A stretch of DNA of 16,115 nt from NCBI GenBank assembly GCA_001797815.1, contig MGQK01000045.1, positions 25,086-41,200 on the forward strand, given 5' to 3'. Source of the stretch: Deltaproteobacteria bacterium RBG_13_61_14 (lineage in GTDB: Bacteria > RBG-13-61-14). The notes beneath the pieces are model-generated. The model was not told where the DNA came from. It did not search any database and saw nothing but the letters and a program-made list of their open reading frames with translations. A program made the translations under genes and the position numbers. How positions within the stretch are numbered: position 1 is the stretch's first letter; each line of letters begins with the position of its first letter. Of this stretch, positions 1 to 5,614 are shown in pieces.

Positions 1-275
1 ATGGAGACCACCCGGCCGCGCGGGTCGCGCTCCGGATCGCCAAAAGCTCCGAACTGGTAAAGCCGGCCGCCGCAGAGGCCGGTCTCCTCCCAAAGCTCGC
101 GCCGGGCCGCGGCCACGATCGGCTCGCCCGCTTCCACCAGGCCGCCGGGGATGGCCCAGCGGCCGGCAAAAGGCGGGTAGCGCCGCCGGACCAGGAGCAC
201 CTGCAGGGAATCGGCTTCGCGGGCGAGGATGACCACGTCCGCGGCCAGGAGGGGCCGCTCAGGGGTTGTCGCCAT
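1..275 (-). CDS. NUDIX hydrolase (5' part; runs off the window)
   Basis: The minus-strand reading frame opens at ATG 275-273 and stays open for 91 codons to the window edge, so the 3' end of the gene is missing. Residues 45-67 form a complete Nudix box, G-x5-E-x7-REL-x-EE-x-G-L, which binds the divalent metal and makes this family cleave nucleoside diphosphates linked to another moiety. The following FGDPERDPRGR stretch is typical of ADP-ribose pyrophosphatase/NrtR-like Nudix proteins, so ADP-ribose or a related dinucleotide is the likeliest substrate class; this is inference. No Shine-Dalgarno sequence precedes the start, and a good promoter lies only 12 bp upstream of it. The gene is divergent from the DUF4388 gene. 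Confidence 0.88.
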   Translation of the reverse strand, partial: MATTPERPLLAADVVILAREADSLQVLLVRRRYPPFAGRWAIPGGLVEAGEPIVAAARRELWEETGLCGGRLYQFGAFGDPERDPRGRVVS

Positions 276-287
276 AGTTCGAGTCTC

Positions 288-316
288 ATTCTAGGGAGGA
301 CCAAGGGCGAAGTCAA
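288..316 (-). promoter_or_regulatory. sigma70-like promoter of the NUDIX gene, near-leaderless
   Basis: Read on the minus strand, TTGACT (316-311), 17 bp, then TAGAAT (293-288). Each box matches the consensus at five of six positions, with optimal spacing. Transcription would begin about 5 nt before the ATG at 275, leaving no room for a ribosome binding site. Confidence 0.6.
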
Positions 317-336
317 AACCCCCGGGCGTGCGGTTG

Positions 337-369
337 CCACCCGGGACGCGGGTGGGCTCTGGTTTTTTT
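337..369 (+). terminator. Terminator-like hairpin in divergent region (weak)
   Basis: CCACCCG (337-343) pairs perfectly with CGGGTGG (349-355) over a 5-nt loop, and a run of seven T follows at 363-369. It has the shape of a factor-independent terminator on the plus strand, but no plus-strand gene lies upstream and seven bases separate stem and T-run. It may be fortuitous or may protect the 461 promoter from read-through. Confidence 0.25.
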
Positions 370-384
370 AAGCCCCTTCAATCT

Positions 385-412
385 TTGCTGGAAGCGTGTT
401 ATGTTATAAAAA
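385..412 (+). promoter_or_regulatory. Possible promoter of the DUF4388 gene
   Basis: TTGCTG (385-390), 16 bp, TAAAAA (407-412) in an AT-rich pocket ahead of the gene at 461. Both boxes are imperfect, so this is a weak call. Confidence 0.3.
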
Positions 413-460
413 AGGCTGGATAAGCCGCATCTCGGTTCCAGGGTTAGGTGAGATCGCAAA

Positions 461-2125
461 ATGGCAATTGGAATTACCCAGTCGCGGGGTTTGAGCCAGG
501 GGGAGTTGTCCCAGGTCCCGTTGGTGGAAATCCTGGGCTACCTCTATGCGCAGAAAAAGACCGGCCGGTTGGCCTTGACGCGCGGGCGCCAGAACAAGGA
601 GATTTTCTTCTTTGACGGCGTGCCGATTTTCGCCACCTCCTCGGCCCCGGCCGAGAACCTGTTCGAGGTGATGGCCAAGTTCCACAAGCTGACCCAGGAA
701 GAGGCGCTGCAACTGCGCGCGCTCCAGAAGGAAAAAGGCTTAAGCCCGGAGGACACTCTGAAGAGTCTGGGTTCCTTGTCTGATCCGGAGATTTATTGTT
801 TCCAGATGGAGACCTTCTCTCAGATGGTGATTAATGCTTGCGGCTGGAGCGACGGCCACTACCAGTTCCAGCCTGATGAGCGCTTGCTGGACCAGGTTCC
901 GATGTTCGACCTCTCGCCGCTGGACCTGATCTACCGGGGGGTGAAGAATTACCATGCGCTGAATCTGGCCCAGGAAATCCAGCAGGTCCAGGAGAAAAAG
1001 GTCCGAATCGCCCACGGCTGGGAACAAGCCCTGGCCTTGCCCCGGGCTTTTTACCAGCACTCCGATATCCTGGACCTCTTTGATCAGGAGACCAGCGTGG
1101 GCGAGAGTATTCCCCGCCTGCACCATGAACTGGGTGATTTAAACGAAGCTTTGCTCCTGCTTTATATGCTTCTGGTGACCGGCCTGCTGGCTTTCTCTGA
1201 CCAGGAGACTCCTGCGGCGGAACCGGAGGTCAAACCCGAACCTCTCCCGGCCAAGGAACCGCCGGCGCCGGTGAGCACCATTTATATCTCCACCCAGCGG
1301 GTGCGAGAGCGGATCAAGGCCCCGACCCGGACGGTGGCCTCTGCCGAGGAAATTAAAAAGAAAGCCGCGGAGGCCCAGAACGTGCAGCGGCAGACGACCG
1401 AAGCGGAGAAGCGCCTGGAGGCCATGGAAAACCATTTGTCCGAGGCCGCCGGCCCCTTCCAGGTGTTGGCAGTGGAAGTGGGGGCCTCGCCCCGGGATAT
1501 TCAAAAAGCATGCACGCTCCTCAGGAACCGGATCCGCCTGGATCAAATGCCTCTGGAAGTCCAACAGAAGCTAAAGGAACGGGCGGCCAAACTGGAAACC
1601 AAGCTGGATGAGGTCGTGCAGACGGTGAGCCATCCGGAAAAACGCGTGGCTTACGAACAGGAACAATTCCAGGAAGAAAAAAAGAAGGCCTGGAACATCC
1701 CGCTCAAGAAAAAATTAGCCCTGCAGCAATGGAAGCAGGGACAATGGTACCTGGATAACGTCCATCCCGAGTTTGCCCCTCGCTATTTCGAGCAGGCGGT
1801 CGAGCTGGACCCGGAACAGCCACTGTATTATGCCTATGTTGGCTGGGCCACCTATCGAGGCCGCAGCCGCAACCTGGCCGAAGCGCGGGCTTACCTCAGC
1901 CAGGCCCTGAACCTCAATCCCCTCCTGGACCAGGCCCATTACTTCCTGGGCTTGATCGCCAAGCGCGAAGGCGATCCCGACCTGGCCGAACACCACTTCC
2001 GCAAGGCTCTGGAGTCCAACCCCCAGCATGCCCAGGCCAAGCGGGAACTGGGCCTGCTCGCCAGCCACCAGAAACAGGAGAGCCTTCTCGGCCGACTGTT
2101 GGGTAAAACCTCTTCTAAAAAATAG
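461..2125 (+). CDS. DUF4388 / J-like / TPR scaffold protein
   Basis: This 554-residue cytoplasmic protein has no signal peptide or membrane segment. Residues about 10-140 match the DUF4388 pattern: a short helix, then TGRLAL and KEIFFFDG strands, as in PATAN-type signalling proteins. Residues 250-272 are a Pro/Glu linker. Residues 295-330 are a charged, probably coiled-coil helix. Residues about 331-405 look like a degenerate DnaJ domain (start FQVLAVEVGASPRDIQKA, end HPEKRVAYE) without the HPD motif, so it is unlikely to stimulate Hsp70. Residues about 420-523 hold three TPR-like repeats. This mix is known from delta-proteobacterial and related proteins that act as protein-protein scaffolds; the partner is unknown. 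AGGTGAG at 446-452, 8 nt before the ATG, supports the start. Confidence 0.85.
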   Translation: MAIGITQSRGLSQGELSQVPLVEILGYLYAQKKTGRLALTRGRQNKEIFFFDGVPIFATSSAPAENLFEVMAKFHKLTQEEALQLRALQKEKGLSPEDTLKSLGSLSDPEIYCFQMETFSQMVINACGWSDGHYQFQPDERLLDQVPMFDLSPLDLIYRGVKNYHALNLAQEIQQVQEKKVRIAHGWEQALALPRAFYQHSDILDLFDQETSVGESIPRLHHELGDLNEALLLLYMLLVTGLLAFSDQETPAAEPEVKPEPLPAKEPPAPVSTIYISTQRVRERIKAPTRTVASAEEIKKKAAEAQNVQRQTTEAEKRLEAMENHLSEAAGPFQVLAVEVGASPRDIQKACTLLRNRIRLDQMPLEVQQKLKERAAKLETKLDEVVQTVSHPEKRVAYEQEQFQEEKKKAWNIPLKKKLALQQWKQGQWYLDNVHPEFAPRYFEQAVELDPEQPLYYAYVGWATYRGRSRNLAEARAYLSQALNLNPLLDQAHYFLGLIAKREGDPDLAEHHFRKALESNPQHAQAKRELGLLASHQKQESLLGRLLGKTSSKK

Positions 2126-2202
2126 ACCGGCCCGGGTCTCTCCTGGCGCTCCATGCCATCCGGCAAGGCGTTGCGTTTGGTCGAAGGAAATCGAGGCCAT
2201 CG

Positions 2203-2231
2203 TTGCTAAAAACTCCGGCTTGCTTTAGAAT
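2203..2231 (+). promoter_or_regulatory. Predicted promoter of the 2286 gene
   Basis: TTGCTA (2203-2208), 17 bp, TAGAAT (2226-2231); four and five of six consensus positions match. The predicted start near 2238 leaves a leader of about 48 nt that contains a hairpin. Confidence 0.45.
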
Positions 2232-2240
2232 AGGAACTAA

Positions 2241-2267
2241 AGAGGGATCCGATCTCTCTAACTTTTT
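2241..2267 (+). promoter_or_regulatory. Leader hairpin with U-run (possible attenuator or terminator)
   Basis: AGAGGG (2241-2246) pairs with CTCTCT (2254-2259), including one G-U pair, and the pairing may extend into the loop. Five T follow at 2263-2267 and run directly into the Shine-Dalgarno AAGGAG at 2268-2273. It could end transcription from the upstream gene or act inside the leader of the next gene. The stem is short, so this stays tentative. Confidence 0.35.
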
Positions 2268-2285
2268 AAGGAGACACGGTCCAGA

Positions 2286-3119
2286 ATGATTTCCGAGAAA
2301 CGGGTCAAGGGGTCTGTCATCGTCTTCATGCTCGCCTGCCTCGGGCTGCTGATCACGGGGTTTTATTATTTGCTGACCGCCCAGATTCCCCTGGAAATGC
2401 AAATCCAGCAACTGATCGAGGCGGACCAGAACCGCCCCCCGCTTTCCGGTCTCCTCGGCCCCCGTCTCCAGCAGGATGAACTGGAAGCCCGGGATATCAG
2501 AAAAAAATATCTGGAAATAAAGCCGGCTTATGACGTGGTCATGGCCGACTACGTCCACATCCCCCGCTTCAAGCCTCCTGCCGATGGCCATCTCACCGAA
2601 AAGCAGATCCTGGCCATGTATGACATCTACATGAGCGGAGTCCGGGAAATCCGCCACTTTAAGATTTATGATCTGGGAGACAGACCCGGCATGTTCAAGG
2701 CCTTCATTTCCTATGCCTACCTCCCGGCGCTGGTGGAGTTGGTCCGCAAGCGCGGGTTAGTCAAACACCAGATGACGGAGGATGAACTGAATTGGGTGGT
2801 GTTACGGACCATGGAAGCGGCGCTCTTCGCTTGCAACCGCCAAAGGGAGACGGGGCAAGGCACCCCCGAAGAGCGCAAGCGACTGGAGACCGCGCGCTAC
2901 GGCCTGTCCAACATCCTCGGCCTGGTGGAAGAAAGAACTCCGGAAGAAGGCGGATCCGTCACTCATCCGGAACGGCTCAATGATTCCAAAATCCCGCGCG
3001 CCAACGTCGCCTTGTTTTTAAAACTGCGTGAAAACGTGCGCTGGTCCGGCGCCCGCTTCTACGGCATGAACTTCGACGAGAACTACATCATGCAAGCCGC
3101 GAAGTCCCTGCCCGAATAG
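2286..3119 (+). CDS. Membrane-anchored protein of unknown function
   Basis: I do not recognise a family for this 277-residue protein. It has a short basic N-terminus (KRVKG) and one strong hydrophobic segment at about residues 10-31, followed by a long hydrophilic, mostly helical region. That is the layout of a single-pass protein with an exported C-terminal domain or an uncleaved signal anchor. There is no lipobox and no enzyme motif that I can see. A GDRPGMF turn lies near the middle, and the second half holds the few cysteines outside the membrane segment. AAGGAG lies 12 nt before the ATG, a slightly long spacing. The gene has its own predicted promoter and stands alone between the DUF4388 gene and a repeat island. 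Confidence 0.75.
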   Translation: MISEKRVKGSVIVFMLACLGLLITGFYYLLTAQIPLEMQIQQLIEADQNRPPLSGLLGPRLQQDELEARDIRKKYLEIKPAYDVVMADYVHIPRFKPPADGHLTEKQILAMYDIYMSGVREIRHFKIYDLGDRPGMFKAFISYAYLPALVELVRKRGLVKHQMTEDELNWVVLRTMEAALFACNRQRETGQGTPEERKRLETARYGLSNILGLVEERTPEEGGSVTHPERLNDSKIPRANVALFLKLRENVRWSGARFYGMNFDENYIMQAAKSLPE

Positions 3120-3133
3120 GCCCCTTTGGATAA

Positions 3134-3161
3134 GAGGCTTGAGGCATGAGGCATGAGACGT
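3134..3161. repeat. Degenerate heptamer tandem repeat (GAGGCAT type)
   Basis: Four consecutive 7-bp units: GAGGCTT, GAGGCAT, GAGGCAT, GAGACGT. It lies just after the stop of the 2286 gene, at the start of a 384-bp gene-free region (3120-3503) that is otherwise filled by the next repeat entries and the promoter of the propeller gene. Confidence 0.6.
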
Positions 3162-3192
3162 TAAACTTGAACGTAAACGAATGTTAGTGAAC

Positions 3193-3220
3193 AGTGCACG
3201 GTGCACAGTGCACAGTGAAT
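3193..3220. repeat. Heptamer tandem repeat (AGTGCAC type), copy 1
   Basis: Units AGTGCAC, GGTGCAC, AGTGCAC, AGTGAAT at exact 7-bp periodicity. The 18-bp stretch 3193-3210 is repeated without a mismatch at 5428-5445 in the second repeat island, so this is a dispersed genomic repeat and not a local accident. Confidence 0.75.
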
Positions 3221-3225
3221 GGTAG

Positions 3226-3246
3226 CCGCGACCGCCCCGGTCGCGG
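3226..3246. repeat. Perfect 9-bp hairpin (CCGCGACCG type)
   Basis: CCGCGACCG (3226-3234), loop CCC, CGGTCGCGG (3238-3246). No T-run follows, so it is not a simple terminator. A related palindrome that starts with the same CCGCGACC lies at 5545-5567. Confidence 0.65.
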
Positions 3247-3301
3247 ATCGGGTTCTGCGTTTCACACTCTTGCCACCCCCTCAGTTTTTCAGGAATCACG
3301 G

Positions 3302-3360
3302 GTAGGGGCGCGATTTATCGCGCCCTCTGGTGACTGGGGCGCAATGAATTGCGCCCCTAC
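3302..3360. repeat. Nested double-hairpin palindromic repeat (REP/BIME-like)
   Basis: Two tight hairpins lie in a row: GGGCGCGA/TCGCGCCC with loop TTTA (3306-3325) and GGGGCGCAA/TTGCGCCCC with loop TGAA (3336-3357). The outer ends also pair, GTAGGGGCGC (3302-3311) with GCGCCCCTAC (3351-3360), so the whole 59 bp can switch to one long stem. This geometry is that of palindromic intergenic repeats moved by REP-associated transposases or similar non-autonomous elements. No transposase is present nearby. Confidence 0.7.
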
Positions 3361-3419
3361 GAAGGCCGATAATACGCGGTGTTGACCAAAAGTGAGGGGC
3401 GGCAAGGTTTCACGTTCTC

Positions 3420-3448
3420 TTGACTCGGTTTAATAAACCTGGTATATT
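3420..3448 (+). promoter_or_regulatory. Strong sigma70-like promoter of the propeller gene
   Basis: TTGACT (3420-3425), 17 bp, TATATT (3443-3448). Each box has five of six consensus bases and the spacing is ideal. It lies just outside the repeat island and gives a leader of about 50 nt. Confidence 0.65.
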
Positions 3449-3491
3449 TTCCCTGTTTTTCTCAAGGCCCTTGAAATCTTGGATCCAAGCG

Positions 3492-3498
3492 AAGGAGG
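3492..3498 (+). promoter_or_regulatory. Ribosome binding site that fixes the propeller start
   Basis: A full AAGGAGG lies 5 nt before the ATG at 3504. It selects this start over an in-frame upstream initiation codon at 3420, which overlaps the promoter -35 box. Confidence 0.8.
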
Positions 3499-3503
3499 AG
3501 CCA

Positions 3504-4712
3504 ATGAAAACCGCGCACCGTCCTCTCATCCTCTCGGCCATTCTAGTCCTGATCTCGCTTCTCGTCTTTGATTGCGATGACGGCGACCCGTCGGTGGGTC
3601 CCCCTTCCATCTGCATCTGGCAGAAGCTCGGGTCAGACCTCCGGGTGACCAGCGCCGTGAATGATAGCTGGTTTCCCTCCCTTTCCTGGACAGGGTCCGA
3701 GTTCGGGGTGAGCTGGCAGGATTACCGGAACGGGAGCCCCGAGATCTACTTTGCCCGCGTGTCCGCGGCCGGGGCCAAGCTCGGGTCCGACCTCCGAGTG
3801 ACCAGCGACGCGAATTGGAGCGGTTACCCCTCCCTGGCCTGGACCGGGTCCGAGTTCGGGGTGAGCTGGATGGATGACCGCGACGGCAATCCGGAAATCT
3901 ACTTTGGCCGAATTTCCTCCACCGGCACCAAGATCGGGGCAGATGTCCCGATCACGAATGATTCCAATATCTGGTTGACTTATAGCGGGTGGAATTCCCT
4001 GGCCTGGACCGGGTCTGAGTTCGGGTTGAGCTGGATGGGTTACCGCGACAACTTGGAAGGGGAAATCTACTTTGCCCGCGTCTCCTCCTCCGGGGCCAAG
4101 ATCGGGGCAGATGTCCGGATCACGAATGATGCCAAAGCGAGCATGGTTCCTTCCCTTGCCTGGACCGGGTCTGAATACGGGGTGAGCTGGATGGATGAAG
4201 ACCCCGGCAATTATGAGATCTACTTTGCCCGCATCTCGGCCGACGGGACCAAGATCGGGGCCGATGTCCGGATCACGAATGCTACGGGTGGGAGAGAATA
4301 TCCTTCCCTGGTCTGGACCGGGTCTGAATACGGGGTGAGCGGGGAGGATAACCGCGACGGCAATTATGAGATCTACTTTGCCCGCATCTCGGGCAGTGGG
4401 ACCAAGATCGGGGCCGATGTCCGGATCACGAATGATGCCAATTATAGCGGGATTCTTTCCCTGGTCTGGACCGGGTCCGAGTTCGGGGTGAGCTGGATGG
4501 ATGACCGCGACGGCAATGATGAAATCGAAATCTACTTTGCCAGCATCTCAGCTTCCGGGACCAAGATCGGGGCAGATGTCCGGATCACGAATGATGCCAA
4601 TGATAGCTATTTCCCTTCCCTTGCCTGGGCCGGATCTGAATACGGGGTGAGCTGGATGGATCGCCGCGACGGCAATTGGGAAATCTACTTTGCCCGGATT
4701 GGCTGTCAATGA
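3504..4712 (+). CDS. Exported seven-repeat (probable beta-propeller) protein
   Basis: The protein has 402 residues. Residues 1-23 are a basic and strongly hydrophobic export signal ending VFDC at Cys24. The lipobox is poor, because Asp precedes the Cys, so lipidation is doubtful. From residue 41 to the end there are seven tandem repeats of 49-56 residues. Each holds a K-I/L-G-A/S-D-V/L strand, a TGSE(F/Y)GVSW strand, an acidic DDRDGN-like turn and an EIYFAR strand. Seven four-stranded units suggest one seven-bladed beta-propeller. Cys37 lies in an N-terminal strand that could complete the last blade, and Cys401 lies at the C-terminus, so a disulfide may lock the ring. Blade 5 lacks the conserved Trp. 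No catalytic signature is visible; a surface binding or adhesive role is inference, supported by the pilin gene next door. Confidence 0.8.
   Translation: MKTAHRPLILSAILVLISLLVFDCDDGDPSVGPPSICIWQKLGSDLRVTSAVNDSWFPSLSWTGSEFGVSWQDYRNGSPEIYFARVSAAGAKLGSDLRVTSDANWSGYPSLAWTGSEFGVSWMDDRDGNPEIYFGRISSTGTKIGADVPITNDSNIWLTYSGWNSLAWTGSEFGLSWMGYRDNLEGEIYFARVSSSGAKIGADVRITNDAKASMVPSLAWTGSEYGVSWMDEDPGNYEIYFARISADGTKIGADVRITNATGGREYPSLVWTGSEYGVSGEDNRDGNYEIYFARISGSGTKIGADVRITNDANYSGILSLVWTGSEFGVSWMDDRDGNDEIEIYFASISASGTKIGADVRITNDANDSYFPSLAWAGSEYGVSWMDRRDGNWEIYFARIGCQ
3624..4709 (+). repeat. Seven in-frame coding repeats of about 153 bp
   Basis: Units begin at 3624, 3777, 3930, 4098, 4251, 4404 and 4563. Segments such as AAGATCGGGGC followed by GATGTCCGGATCACGAATG recur almost without change in units 3-7, while units 1-2 form a slightly different pair. 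This implies recent duplication or gene conversion of units 3-7. Confidence 0.9.
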
Positions 4713-4731
4713 AGATCCCTGGAATTATAAT
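4703..4731 (+). promoter_or_regulatory. Predicted promoter of the pilin gene
   Basis: CTGTCA (4703-4708), 17 bp, TATAAT (4726-4731), with a perfect -10 box. It overlaps the last codons of the propeller gene. The -10 box lies inside a palindrome, GGAATTATAATTCC (4721-4734), which could also bind a dimeric regulator. Confidence 0.5.
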
Positions 4732-4809
4732 TCCGAATCTTCCGTCACTGCCGAAGAAATCGAAGAAACGAGTTTAACGGTTTAGACTTCAATAGCGAGA
4801 GAGGATACG

Positions 4810-5358
4810 ATGATGCTGAAAAGGAGCAAGAAGGGTTTTACGTTGATCGAGTTGATGATCCTGGTGGCGATCATCGGGATCCTGGCGGACATCGCCATTC
4901 CGAACTTCCTCAAGTTCCAGGCGAAGGCGAAGCAGGCCGAGGCCAAGTCCAACCTCAGCGCCATCTATGTCGCCCAGCTTGCCTATTTCGCCAACAGCAA
5001 CACCTATGCAGACACTCAGGCGTCTCAGGACCCTATTACGTGCAATAGAGCTTTTGTTGGTGGGCCTTCCCTTTATATGACCGTTCCTGACGATGGGAGC
5101 GGCTGTTTCTGCGCCATGAACTGGCAACCCACTGGCCAGAACCGCTATACTTACCAGTGCGGAAACACCCCGCATATCATCGACGCCAAGCTCGGTACTT
5201 CCATGTACGTCGATAGTTGCGACCCAGTCATTGTTCCTGACTCCACAGATGTCAGCTTCATCGCGGGGGCCGCGGGCAACGTGGACATTGACCCCGAACC
5301 CGACTGCTGGAGCATCAATGAACTCAATGAACTGAAGAACGAGATGAACGACATCTAA
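4810..5358 (+). CDS. Type IV pilin-like protein (six cysteines)
   Basis: The 182-residue precursor has the class III signal: a short basic leader KRSKKG cut before Phe10, then FTLIEL with Glu at +5 and a hydrophobic helix. The sequence NFLKFQAKAKQAEAKSNLSAI that follows this helix, and the C-terminal DCWSIN, resemble myxobacterial and acidobacterial major pilins. The globular part has six Cys (78, 99, 101, 117, 137, 166), enough for three disulfides. One oddity is Asp at mature position 18, where nearly all pilins carry Ala. GAGGA lies 4 nt before the first ATG and 7 nt before the second (4813), so either may start. Assembly by a type IV pilus or secretion machinery elsewhere in the genome is expected; none of it is encoded here. 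Confidence 0.92.
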   Translation: MMLKRSKKGFTLIELMILVAIIGILADIAIPNFLKFQAKAKQAEAKSNLSAIYVAQLAYFANSNTYADTQASQDPITCNRAFVGGPSLYMTVPDDGSGCFCAMNWQPTGQNRYTYQCGNTPHIIDAKLGTSMYVDSCDPVIVPDSTDVSFIAGAAGNVDIDPEPDCWSINELNELKNEMNDI

Positions 5359-5392
5359 ACCAACGACTGCTTGTTTGCTCTGGGGAACAATT

Positions 5393-5490
5393 GGGGTCAG
5401 AGCTTGACAATTGACATTCAGCCTAAAAGTGCACGGTGCACAGTGAGAGGTGGCAGGGTGGCAAGGAGGGAGAGGGGGTCAGAACTTTAC
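5393..5490. repeat. Second repeat island: GGGGTCAGA pair and AGTGCAC copy 2
   Basis: A 16-bp motif GGGGTCAGAGCTTGAC (5393-5408) recurs as GGGGTCAGAACTTTAC (5475-5490), with 14 identities in direct orientation. Between them, 5428-5445 is an exact second copy of the 18-bp heptamer repeat at 3193-3210, followed by purine-rich GGTGGCAGGGTGGCAAGG. Motifs of the GGGGTCAG type often flank REP-associated or IS200-like elements in other genomes, which is recollection and not a search result. No coding sequence is visible from 5359 to 5614. Confidence 0.6.
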
Positions 5491-5515
5491 TTTAAACTTT
5501 ACATAATTGTATAAG
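5486..5515 (+). promoter_or_regulatory. AT-rich possible promoter antisense to hflX (weak)
   Basis: TTTACT (5486-5491), 18 bp, TATAAG (5510-5515) in an AT-rich patch with two ACTTTAC copies (5484-5490, 5496-5502). It points into the 3' end of hflX from the wrong side. It may be chance in AT-rich DNA. Confidence 0.2.
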
Positions 5516-5544
5516 GAAGCAATTCCGGCTCAGCCGTCCGGTCC

Positions 5545-5567
5545 CCGCGACCGAAGAGTGGTTGCGG
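5545..5567. repeat. Hairpin of the CCGCGACC type, copy 2
   Basis: CCGCGACC (5545-5552), loop GAAGAGT, GGTTGCGG (5560-5567), with one G-U pair. It shares its left arm with the perfect hairpin at 3226-3246. It lies downstream of hflX, but the T-rich stretch sits between the gene and the hairpin, so it is not a canonical hflX terminator. Confidence 0.5.
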
Positions 5568-5579
5568 CGAGTTTATCTT

Positions 5580-5614
5580 CAATCCAAAATCAAAAATCCA
5601 AAACCCAAAATTCT
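5580..5614. repeat. A-rich AATCCAAAA direct repeats
   Basis: Two copies of AATCCAAAA (5581-5589 and 5595-5603) plus a diverged third, immediately after the hflX stop codon. Seen from hflX this is a run of T-rich sequence. Such arrays recur between genes in several bacterial groups. Confidence 0.5.

Noticed and set aside
3134-3360. CRISPR array
   Set aside because: Units are 7 bp with no spacers of regular 25-40 bp, and no cas genes are nearby.
3194-3385. Small plus-strand frame across the first repeat island
   Set aside because: It consists of heptamer and palindrome repeats and has no ribosome site or protein features.
3420-3503. 28-codon N-terminal extension of the propeller protein
   Set aside because: It would begin on the -35 box of the gene's own promoter, and AAGGAGG before 3504 plus the signal peptide fix the later start.
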